64,000 bases of DNA. It comes from Bimastos eiseni. Its lineage: Eukaryota; Annelida; Clitellata; Crassiclitellata; Lumbricidae. Of the stretch, positions 36,150 through 46,700 are shown one piece after another. The translations under genes and the position numbers were made by a program. The stretch is taken from positions 29,494,866-29,558,865 of the forward strand of contig OY365806.1 of assembly GCA_959347315.1 (NCBI GenBank), given 5' to 3'. Position 1 is the stretch's first letter, and every line of letters begins with the position of its first letter. The notes under the pieces were generated by a model, which searched no databases, was not told where the DNA came from, and saw only the letters and a program-made list of their open reading frames with translations.

Positions 36150-37001
36150 AAAGTCTGCCTAAAATATGTCGACATAAATAATGAATTTGTGAAAAAGCAG
36201 TGATAGCAGCAAGAGGTGAGGTTTTGGTGAGTTCGTATATGATGAATCAGATATATGTCTTAATACTGGAGGTGGAACAGCAATGGCTATGGATCGATTT
36301 GCAAATTTTAGTAATATGGTGACGGAATAGTGTCGCAGTGTAGTTAGGGTTGAAGAGGAACGAGCTGACATGAGGAAAACTGACGGAGGTACGAAGGCTG
36401 TAAGGATTGTAGTGTGTTGTAGGTGAGTGACATGACCTTGTGTTCGATTCATTTAGATATGCTTGGCCAGTGGAACGATTTTAGAACGATTTGAGGACAG
36501 GAGTGATGTGGTGCTGTATGGTAATTTTGGTGACAGTACGGGCAAGAGCATTCATAATGTCTCTAAGTTGATTTATCTAGGCGATGTCTATGTTCAGGAC
36601 AAAAAAATTACAGTAGGCATATAGTCCAATTTAGCATGAACCACAGATTCTACATCTGTAGTATTCCGTACAAAGACGCAGTTTTTTTTAAAGAACGGGT
36701 ATAGGGTGGAAACTGTGAAGGTAAAAAAAGTTCTGTGATCGGAGAAACTAAGACAATGATCACAAATTACACCTAGGCTAAGTTGCGGATAGAAGAATTT
36801 TCAGTGAATATATATGGGTGGATGCGGACGACGGAGTCATGATTGAGGAAAATAGAGGGATGGGGAATTTTCTTGAGTTATAATCACTGAGGCCTAAAAG
36901 AATGAATTCAGTTTTGGAGGGGTTCAGGCACAGGAGATCTGACGTAATGCGGGATGAGATTTGGAGTCGTAAAATCTGGTGAGAGAGAGAGACAGAGAGA
37001 C

Positions 37002-37078
<77 letters not shown>

Positions 37079-37960
37079 AAGAGAAAGAGAGAGACAAAGA
37101 GAGACAGACAGACAGACAGACAGAGAAAGAGAAAGAGAGAGACAAAGAGAGAGAGACAGACAGACAGATGAATAATTGGGTTTCATCGGTTATATATGGA
37201 TGTATAGGTGATGGTCAACTGAGAATGCGTTTATGAGTGAACTGATGGGTAATGTAGAGGATGAACAAGAAGGGCCCAAGAACAGAACCTTGCGGAACAC
37301 CACAGGTGGGAGAGCATAATTGGGACGAGGTTTCAGATGTTTTAACTATAAAAGAACGGAAAGTGTAAATTTAGGATCTGGAGTAATAATTATGTTTTGA
37401 TCGAAGGTGTCAAAAGCTGCAAAAATATCAAGACGGCAGAGACAGGAAACTTGTTGGAGAGAGATGGTAGAAACTATTTCACTGTAGAGGCAAGTGAGAA
37501 GGGTTTTAGTTGAGTACCGCCTGGTAAACCAGATTGGCGTTGATTAAGTAGTGAGTTGGAAATTCAAATCAGGTTGTCAGTGATCCGGGACAGAACTACA
37601 TGTATGCGTTCGGCTTTCACGAATAAGTGACATGTTGGAAATACTGTAGTTAGGAAGAATTTCTTTATCAAGCGATGGTTTCCAGAGGATTCCCTGGGTA
37701 ATGTTTGAAGAGTTGGTAGAAAAAGAGAGTTTAATTATTTTGGAAATGATCAGAACAAGGACAGATGCGCATTCTTTCAGCGAGGAGGCATAGGGCCGAG
37801 TTCGGAAGAGATTGTAACATATCGGATAATTCGGTCTCTGATGTTGGTTGTAGGATGTATAATAATTGTTTAAAGAAAAACATAATTCACGAAATCATCG
37901 ATAGGCCATCGCTGCCTTAACGTTGACGTCGAAAAAATTCTCCCAGTGGAAGAGAAAGAT
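36150..37960 (-). mobile_element. Decayed non-LTR retrotransposon (reverse transcriptase remnant)
   Basis: Minus-strand translation across frames shows, in order: KPSLDKEILPNYSISNMSLI (about 37650), RRYSTKTLLTCLYSEIVSTI (about 37500), CRLDIFAAFDTFDQNIII (about 37420), the RT signature CGVPQGSVLGPFLFILYIT (about 37300-37240), a degraded DHHLY...DETQLF (about 37215-37165), TSDLLCLNPSKTEFILLGL (about 36940-36885), and the C-terminal LLKFANRSIAIAV (about 36310-36270). Many stops and frameshifts make it non-functional. A CT/TA microsatellite has expanded inside the RT palm. It belongs to a CR1/L2-like group; the clade is inference. Confidence 0.8.
36980..37165. repeat. (GA)n-(TA)n-(GACA)n microsatellite inside the dead LINE
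   Basis: GAGA, then TATA (37003-37041), then GAGA and GACAGACA. It lies directly after the position of the RT palm motif, interrupting it. Confidence 0.95.
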
Positions 37961-38624
37961 GCTGCTCTGCGATAAATAATTCCAGAATCTCATCCTCAGA
38001 TGAAAACATTTATCACGTCTACCTGTCAATTATTATTTTCTGGATTCATCCCACTAAGGGCGTTAACGGCTGAATATGAAAATGTGAGTGAAACCTTCCT
38101 GCATATTATTGTTACACCACTAGGGAGAATGATCGCGACTGCGATATGTCATAAATGGGATTAACACACTGGTCTTCAGGGGCCAGACAGCCACCGAAAG
38201 AAAAGCAAAAATTAAGGATTCATGTACGACACGATTATGACGACATAGACCCTATTACTTATTCACCATCGCATCATCATCTCGTATGACAACTGAAGTG
38301 ACAAAAATAATCATCGCCCCTCTCTCTCTCCTCATTTCCATTTAAGAGATAAATGAGACATTCGAAAAACAATATAAATTTATAGTAGGCTTAGGTCTTG
38401 TTTTGGCCCAATAAATATCTATTTCATAAGTTTAAGCACAGGGTTAAACTACGATAAAACTTATTTATCTCATTATGTAGGCCTATTCTGTTAATATTCT
38501 ATTATTGTAGAACTCTCAATGTAGGCCCAATATTGACAAAACTGTTAGCACCAGTTTTGAAATAATTTTAGAACTTAAAACTTTTTCAGCATAACCTTCC
38601 TAAGAACCGTTATTTCTGTTACAG
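37961..38624. other. Upstream flank of the Cys-rich peptide gene; no gene seen
   Basis: AT-rich. A good splice acceptor TTTCTGTTACAG ends at 38624, so a 5' UTR exon of the next gene should lie to the left, but I could not identify it. Confidence 0.35.
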
Positions 38625-38662
38625 ATTGAAGTCATCTCTGAAGCTTCATCGATCGACAAACG

Positions 38663-40389
38663 ATGTCCAGTCAGCGAAAAACGTTAAGAACTCTTCTCGG
38701 TCTTATATTTCTATTGGCCATCGCAGCTGAAACACTTGGCAGCTCATTTTTAGAGTAAGATAAATCTATAGTCAATTGACCACTCCATCCACAGATTCGC
38801 TGCTCGATCAAAGACATCGATTCATCCACCAATCCACCCATCCACCATCCATTCATCAAGTTATTCATCCAGTCAGCCATCTTTCTTTCTATCCACCCTT
38901 GGATCCACTCATCCATCCATCGCTACAGCCATCCATCCGTACAGTAATCCATCCATCAATTCACCATCCATTCATCAATTGATTCATCCATTCCTCAATC
39001 CATTGATCCATCCACCCATTCACCTATCCAGAGATGTAACAAGGTTCTGAAAAGTTAGGGGGCATAATTGAAAAAATATTGCGCGAAACACAAAAAATTT
39101 TTTTTTGCCCTCCCACTTTTTAAATCCCCCCCGCCAGAAATTTGAAAAATGGGGGGCACAAATTATCGTAGCAAAAGTATTCTTAAAAATCCATTGGATA
39201 AACATAAAAAAGAACCGATTTGGGGGGCATATGGGGACACTGAGCACTAAAACTGAACTGAGCTGAGCTGAGCTGAACTGCACTGAGCACTAAAACTGGG
39301 GGGCTTTGCCCCCCAGTTTCAAGACTGGGGGGCCGGTGCCCCCCTGCCTACCCCGCTTGCTACACCCCTGCACCTATCTATCCAACCTATCATCCACTCA
39401 TCCATCCATCCTTACTGATATCAATTCGTCCGTCCGTCAATCCATAAACATAAATCATCATCCATCCATCCACCTTTCCTTTCATCCACCCATCCATCCA
39501 CCCATCCATCCAAACTATCATCAACTCATCCGTCCGTCCTTATACTGACGTCCATCCGTCCGTTTATCCATCAACATACAGCAATATGTCGTCATCCATG
39601 CATCGACCCATTCCTCCACCATTCCTTTCATTCATTCATCCATCTACACACCCATTCATCCATCCAACTATCCATCTATCCACTTTCATTTCATCTATTC
39701 ATCCATCCATCCATCGATCCACCTTCCCTTTCATTCATACACCCATCCATCCATTCATTCATCAATCTACTTTTCCTTCCCGCCATCCAGCAATCCATCC
39801 ATCCATTCACTTTTCCTTTCATTCATCCGCTCATTCATCCATCCACCTTTCCTTTCATCGATCCAGCCATCCAGCCATCCATCCACCCATCCATCCAACC
39901 TTTCATCCAGCCAACTATCCATCGATCCACCTTTCCTTTCATCTATCCGTCCATCCAACCACCTATCCACTCTTGCACCAACTCACTCATCCATCCATCC
40001 GTCCATCCACCCATCTATCCACCCTTTCATCCATCCATCCTTACTGGCATCCATTAGCCCGTTCATCCATCAACATGCATCCTCATCCATCCATCCATCC
40101 ATCCATCCATCCATTGATTTATCCCTCTTCCACCACAATCATGCACCCAGTGGAATGGAGGATTGGGGAACCGACAACGCCCCATCAACTACCACGCCAC
40201 TGAATATAGGTGCAAACAGACTGTTTACTCTTTCATTTCAGTTTCGAGGATCGTATGCCGAGATCTAAGCTGTGTGGTGGTCAGTTCTGCGATGGAATAT
40301 GTTGCGGAGGCAGCCAGTGCTGTACGCGCAGGTGGACCTGTCGCTACGCCGCCAGCATCCGGTCTTACACTTGCATACCAAAGGCATAG
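38663..40389 (+). CDS. Small secreted eight-cysteine peptide gene (two coding exons)
   Basis: Exon 1 codes from ATG 38663 to 38754 and ends at donor GA|GTAAGA in phase 2. Exon 2 begins at 40242 after acceptor CATTTCAG and ends at TAG 40387-40389. The split codon (GA+T, Asp) keeps the frame, giving 79 residues. Residues 1-27 form a clear signal peptide ([18 protein letters not shown]). The mature part is basic, with eight cysteines spaced C-x4-C-x3-CC-x4-CC-x5-C-x10-C, starting [18 protein letters not shown]. This suggests four disulphides in a knottin- or granulin-like fold. An adenine at -3 of the ATG, an upstream acceptor (38613-38624) and AATAAA at 40663-40668 support a real transcript. 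I do not recognise the family. A defence peptide, a hormone or a toxin-like peptide are all possible; none is shown. The gene converges with the collagen gene. Confidence 0.7.
38755..40241 (+). repeat. Intron of the Cys-rich gene filled with degenerate (CATC)n
   Basis: About 1.3 kb of this 1.49-kb intron is imperfect CATC/ATCC with CATT, CACC and CGTC variants (38776-39028, 39371-40120). It is split by the MITE at 39029-39370. The 205-codon HPSIHPSIH frame at 39586-40203 is a repeat artefact. Confidence 0.9.
39029..39370. mobile_element. hAT-type MITE, family 1 copy b (342 bp)
   Basis: Ends CAGAGATGTAACAAG...CTTGCTACACCCCTG, with the perfect 8-bp target duplication CACCTATC (39021-39028 and 39371-39378). 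It is the reverse-orientation relative of 9444-9723 and shares CCATTGGATAAACATAAAAA and ATTGCGCGAA. It has an extra inner segment with GAGCTGAGCTGA repeats near 39258-39280. Confidence 0.93.
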
Positions 40390-40401
40390 ACGACAACGAC
40401 G

Positions 40402-40454
40402 GTCGCCATGGTAACGTCAACTCAAGAAACCACGTTGTCGCCATGGCAACAACG
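40402..40454. promoter_or_regulatory. Two X-box-like palindromes (possible RFX sites)
   Basis: GTCGCCATGGTAAC (40402-40415) and GTCGCCATGGCAAC (40437-40450) both fit the RFX X-box pattern GTNRCC-N(0-3)-RGYAAC. The second sits inside a near-perfect 22-bp palindrome (40433-40454). They lie 12 bp after the stop codon of the Cys-rich gene, in its presumed 3' UTR. The function is inferred from the motif only. Confidence 0.45.
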
Positions 40455-40573
40455 CAGTTATAATTATGTCGATCTATATTATTCTGAGTTTATGTAAAAG
40501 GCATGTATACTCAATATAAGTAGACCCTGCTGAGTGTTGCGTGATTTGTAGACGTCACATTTTTTTTGCCATG

Positions 40574-40657
40574 ATCATTTAAAGTAAAATCATGTGAGAA
40601 AATCATTTAAAGTAAAATCATGTGAGAAAATCATTTAAAGTAAAATCATGTGAGAAA
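40574..40657. repeat. 28-bp tandem repeat, three units
   Basis: Three identical copies of a 28-bp unit beginning ATCATTTAAAGTAAAATC and ending GTGAGAAA, just before the AATAAA signal at 40663-40668. They lie in the 3' UTR of the Cys-rich gene if that signal is used. Confidence 0.95.
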
Positions 40658-40662
40658 ATGCA

Positions 40663-40668
40663 AATAAA
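40663..40668 (+). terminator. Poly(A) signal of the Cys-rich peptide gene
   Basis: AATAAA, 274 bp after the stop codon and the first such hexamer on this strand after it. Confidence 0.45.
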
Positions 40669-40894
40669 CTATTGAATGAATGAATGAATCGATTAACCAA
40701 TTCGTTCAATAATTCATTCATTCCTAGAGTATTTCCTCTCTGTGTCTTTCCTGTCTGTCGACTGACCAATCAATTCATTGATATACATAATTGACCTTGG
40801 GGTAGATCCTGTGGAGGCCAGTTAGTAGAGATCCCCTTGACGATCCTCATCCTGTACATCTGGACAGATGAAAGCCTCGAACCAGTCTGATGTT

Positions 40895-40913
40895 TTTATT
40901 ATGTTCCTTTATT
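40895..40913 (-). terminator. Poly(A) signals of the collagen gene
   Basis: Two AATAAA hexamers on the minus strand (40908-40913 and 40895-40900), about 920 bp after the stop codon. The 3' UTR would span 41830 to about 40880. The poly(A) sites of the two convergent genes would then be about 220 bp apart. Confidence 0.5.
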
Positions 40914-41830
40914 TTTCAATCACAATAAATTCTACATTTTTTACAAACTTAAGATCTCTGTCAAAAGCTTCTAGTTACATCAACTCTAATTCCGAATTGT
41001 GGCTTCTAGTCACTGTAAAAATGTAGAACGCCACAAATGCCATGCTCTTGAGCTACAGAAACTTTCACTAAATATAAGGACTGATAAATTATGCCACAGC
41101 TACGAGCACAACATTTAAGACCAAACCGAATCAAGGCAAACACTATTTATATCGACATTAATGAGTAAGTCCCATAATCTGGGATTTTAAACAATTTCAG
41201 TTAAATTGTGTCAAGTCCTAATGCATACATATACATGTACTTCAGTACTATTGGTTCAAGTCAACGTTTTAGCCATTCTTGAAAAGTTTTATGATATTTA
41301 GACCAGCAAAAAAGAGCCATGTTATAATATTTAGTCAATATCACGCACAGACAATACAATTTTATAATATGGTTGGGTTATGAGTAAGTATGCTACCACA
41401 GAGAGGAGTCTTGACTGTATCGTTGTACGTTGAGAATTGTGGAATTTGTCATTACAATGAAATATGGCAGTTGTCACCTTAAAGAGCACACACATTGCAA
41501 GCTACAAACATCCTCTACGATGCTTCAGCTTCTATACTCAAGCATAGATGCAGTACCCTCGGAGCAAACTCAAAGCACGCACTGAACAAACTCAGAGCAA
41601 CAACTGGAGTTGAAGCACAACCTATCAAAGTTAAAGCAAACCCAGAACATAATCGACACACATATTCAAAGTGAACGATTTTTACTTGGAATCATCTGCG
41701 GATACTCTAGTATACTTCAACCATGCCCAGTGGCACTTGTAGCATGACCAGCGTTCAGAATTTGCTCCAATTTCTGTTGAATTCCCTAAAATTTTCCTTT
41801 CCTGCCTCTTACTCGTTCTTGTCTCGTCGT

Positions 41831-43076
41831 TTACTTGAAGAGGTCTTTTCGTGACGTGATCTCCACACAAAGCAAGATGAAGGCGTTGTTGCACGGAAAT
41901 CTCTCTGCATCAAGCAACCGGTTCTTTAAGAGGGAACTGCCAATACCCGTCAGATCACCACGGTCGGAGTCCCAGGCACCACAGTACGACTCTGTAACCC
42001 GATGACCCTTCGAGTTGGCACCATGCCAGATGACCTTCTGCTTCCTAAAACATGTAATGCAATATAAATCGTGGGAATAAAAATTGATCGCGATTTTCTA
42101 TAGTAGTCATTATATGGCATCGACCCTGTTCATTTTTTTAATGCGATCCGGTGAGATCATTCACAACCATCCGAATTTATGGTCTCGTGCAAGGAACATT
42201 TTAGCTGATGGCTGTTGCATAAAAATTTGAATTGAAAAATTGAATTGCATTCACGTACAAATAGATACAGGTCCAGCGGCTTACTTACCAAGCTGGATCA
42301 GTAAGAACATTGCGACCATCAAATGAGTAGATCGGAACATGCGGACTAATAGGCGCTCCGGAACCAGTGAAGATTTCGTTCCAAGAGTGGAAGAGTTCCT
42401 CGTTCTGAAGATTACAAGGAACAAAATCAAGAAATAAAATCAGCACATAGATAGAAATAATTATGAATTGGCTCAGGAGGTCAGATTATATCAGTTCATA
42501 CCGGATTAGACTAAATCAGAATTTTATTTATTTAGAAAATTCATAATAACGCCACTTCATTCATCAAAAGGCTGAGTGTTAGCCTAGAAATTTCAGTAAC
42601 GATTAAAACATTGCAAATAAATCCAAAAGAGTCACGAGGTGTTTTCTCACTCAAATAAGTGAAGCCGAACCAACGGATTTCACTCCAGTTGACATAAGAT
42701 AGCTTGGTCAGAGTCTCTGGTCTGACGTTCATTATAATCATTAGCATGAAGCAGTGACAGATTGACGGTACGTGGTCCGTGCCCTTCCAGACTCCGCCAA
42801 TCAGCAGTTAGCCCCTACCTCTTCCGTCAGGATAAAACAATACCATGGGTTAGATTTAGATGAGTAGGATGACGAAACCTTTGCATTGACAACTGGAATC
42901 CTCTTGTCTCCATTGCGATGCACCACAGAATCTAAGTTCTGCGTCTTGGAGGTGATGAAGGCGCGGTACGTTCCAGACAGATGAGCGTCCTTGGCCTCAC
43001 GGTAGCAGACGTGGTCGGCTCCACTGACGCCTCCCATCTTTCCAGAAAAAGGTTCATTGGCCGCATATAGATGCAA
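41831..43076 (-). CDS. Collagen exons: C-terminal endostatin domain
   Basis: Three exons (43076-42879, 42404-42289, 42044-41831) encode 175 residues. [71 protein letters not shown] and [13 protein letters not shown] match endostatin throughout. The four disulphide cysteines (in HVCYREA, ESYCGAW, FPCNNAF, LLCVEI) are all present, so the fold should be intact. In known members this piece is cut off and acts as a soluble modulator of growth and migration; that is family knowledge, not shown here. Stop TAA 41831-41833. Confidence 0.96.
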
Positions 43077-43712
43077 CTGGAAGAATTAATATGCATAATA
43101 CACGAATATACTTCGGTCTTTGCATTCTAAAAGGGCAGACACCCTTGCTTTCATGCATGGCATAGACGTATGTCTGGCAGTATTGATGGATAGGCTATAT
43201 ACATGAACATTTGTACACATGCCTACTTGCTTGTTTGCTTGCCTGTCTGTGTACATGTTTCCATAAATTGTGTGTAAATAGCTTTGTATGTCCACCCGCT
43301 TACTTATTTGTAGGCCTGCGTCTGAACAAATAAACAAGCAACTTACAATTGCGCATTAATTTTAAGTACCCCAAAGGTATAGGCCTACATAATATTATAT
43401 CAGTGTGATGGGTGAGTTGAGTCCATTGAACTGGTCAGATATAATATGCAATAACATAGATTGGATATGTTTCAGATGTTGGTCAATTCTAATAGGCAGT
43501 GATACAGAACTATATAGTCCAACCAACGATTTAATTTAATAAGCCTTGTGACTCCAGATACATAGAATACGGCACCCATCGAACGGTGACTTCAAGCCAT
43601 AGCCGGTTCAGTCAAGTTAACCCGGCAACTCTGAGAGTGTCAGAAAGGGATAAAAGACATGCAATACAAGAGACAATGTACATACATACATACATATACA
43701 TGTTTATGCATA

Positions 43713-43745
<33 letters not shown>

Positions 43746-46700
43746 CAGAGACAGAGATAGACAGACAGATAGAGACACAGACAGAGAGACAGACAGAGAC
43801 AGACAGACAGACAGAGACAGACAGACAGAGTGAACGATAGAAACATATGAGATAGAGTCTTCTTAGACTATAGCTTGTAGAATTTTGGACGCTTCTTCGA
43901 TCACTTATATTGTAAGAATTTAGCCTACACATGTGTGTGTAGATATGTCGTATTTGGGCATAAGCATAACCATAAGCAAATTTTCCTTATTGAATACTGA
44001 CTTGGACTTCGTCACTGCTTAATAAATAAACTGGGTATGTTCATTGTTCACTAATTTAATAATTATGTTGGATATGCAAACTAAGAATGAATTAATATTT
44101 GGGATTTGATTAGGGTTCTGTATATGTTTGTGGAGAGTTTATTGGTTTGAATGGCTTGACAAATTAGATGGATTTGATCCCGATTCGGTAAGTTTAACGG
44201 ATTGCATGATAGGTGTAACAGGTTGGATGAAGTAGATCAGGAGTTGTGTTTGTTACCTTAAGATCTCTGTCTTCGATCACAACTGGAAGCGGAACATCAT
44301 GAGGTACGTGGCGGACACCTGGACCTTCCGATTCCACCTTTAGCTGACAGAATACAATCAGACAATAAGGTTCATAAGTAAATGACTGTTTTACTAGACT
44401 CTTTGATTGATCAAAAGACGTGACTAATTGAACGATTGAATAATTTGAATTGTTGACTGATCGAGGGTTTTTATTAATGATTGAGTGATTAAGAAGGGAA
44501 TGGCTAATTGGTAACTTAAATATTGGTTATTGACTGACTGCTCACTTGACGGATTGCGTAATGAACAATTTATTAAATAGGTTTGTGTCGTTTGTATTTA
44601 GCAGCTGTATCTGCAGGTAAACTTGATTTAATTAAGGTTATTCAATTTGCTTAAGTTCTATCAGATTAGAGCTCACCGTTGGAAGAGGAATCAGTTGAGA
44701 TGCAAGCTGCAATCAACCACAATTATAATTACACTTGTAAATCACAACTTCTTACTCATTCATTCCTTCATTCATTCATTAATTACGGAAATTTATATTG
44801 TAAATAATATTATTCACATAACAGCAGTGTCAATATAATAAACGAATATCCTAATAGCATTAACTGGTAATCAACTGTATGTAATAAATCAAATGTAATA
44901 CTGTTGTCTTGCACAATATACCTAAGTATATATCAAGACATTGAAAATATCACCTTTTAAGTACCCAAAACCAAACTAGTTATTTTAACATATAAATGGT
45001 AACATAGTAACCTGAATATAATAGTTATAAATAAAGTAAGGCCTAAAAGGCTGATAACAGCGACATAGCGAACCAAGACAACAACTCAGACGACACAATC
45101 TTACACAGAAAATAAGAAAAGAAATCCTTGTAAGTCTGAAAACAGACAATTGAATTGCCTTACGAGGATGTCCCTGAATCCGCCGTTGACCCGGATATAG
45201 AGCGACTCAGTCTCAAAGACGAAGAGAAGGGACCCTACGGGCAGATGTACTGCAGATTCTACCATTTCCCGCTCCGTACGGAATGTCATTGCCTGACAAC
45301 AAGCACAAAGACTGAGAAGTTACTGAAAGGTATAGCACACATGTTCAGACATCTTTACTTGAATACTGGTTTTCAAACATATCAGTTGTTAAATATGTAT
45401 GAGACACCATCTCACCTGAAGATAATCTCACAAAGAAATTCAACCAATTACTTTACCTTATTAAACTTACCTTTCTTAGCTTACCTCACCTTGCGTTACC
45501 GACTAGCCTTACTTTACATTTTGTTGCCAAACTCTTACCTTGAAGTAGCAGTTTCCAGCGTATAACTATATCTTAGGGTATCAGGGTCGTTGACGTTGCC
45601 CTCGTCCTTCCTCCAGACTTGGGACTGGCACCTACCAGAGTACGGGCTGTTACTAACCCTGCCTTACTAAACCTAGGTATATATTATACATTGAATATTT
45701 ATATGGTGCAAAAAAATGAGACAATGACAGAGTACTTACACCAAATGCCTGTGATGCTGGCTTATTATCGGACCATTCAGAGCTCGTTCCACGAGGTCCG
45801 GGTGACCCAGGTGGTCCCGGGGGTCCCGGAGGACCAGCAGTGCCAATCACAGAGTTGTCTTGAAGTGGGTGCATATTCCCAGGGATTATAGCTCTACCGG
45901 GAACGCCCTGATAATTAGAATCATACTGTCAGCATCTGCTATCGTCGTCGTCGTCCTCCTGTTCCTCCTCATCATCATCGTCATTATCATCATCATCATT
46001 AGCATCATCATCAGCATCAGCATCAGCATCATCATCATCATCAGACCGTACATGCCATTCCACTGGCACCATCACTCTCACCAATAAAAGCACCAACACT
46101 TACATCATAACTACTAATATCACCATCACAATTCTCTGATGGGTACACTTTCTCAACATATAATTATCCAACAGGCTGTATCACTAACTGCACTCTAAAA
46201 CAAGCGCACTTTCGTAGAACTGTCGTGACATGTATACTAACAATGTATTACATCACAAATTGTGATTCACAATACACTGTATTCTGTTGCATTACAGTGT
46301 ATTACATTGTTTTTCATGGTTTGTTCAAACAGATGCATATAATAATCGATGCCACAAAATCTGGGAGCCGTGTGGATTATATACATAGAGTGCATAACAA
46401 GTGTAATTAGTGAATAAGTCAGTAAACTCACCGATGGTCCAGGTGGACCAGGGGGTCCAGGTGGGCCTGTCAGAATTGTGGCATCCTTTCCGGTGAAGAT
46501 CCCAGGTGGACCTGGTTCACCTCTGTAACCCCTTTCACCCTTTACACCCTTCTCTCCTTTGTCACCCTGTGAACAATTAAAACAGTCAAATAAGCTTTTA
46601 GATTAGAAATTGTCGTTATAGACTCGATTAAATTGTTGTTTAGATTAAATAATATCGGATTTGATGATCCTAACATTTAGGTAAAATGTAGGACATGTAA

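Noticed and set aside
39586..40203. 205-codon frame of HPSIHPSIH type
   Set aside because: Translation of the degenerate CATC repeat in the intron of the Cys-rich gene; reverse strand gives an equally open frame.
40574..40657. 28-bp repeats considered as CRISPR-like
   Set aside because: Units are directly adjacent with no spacers.
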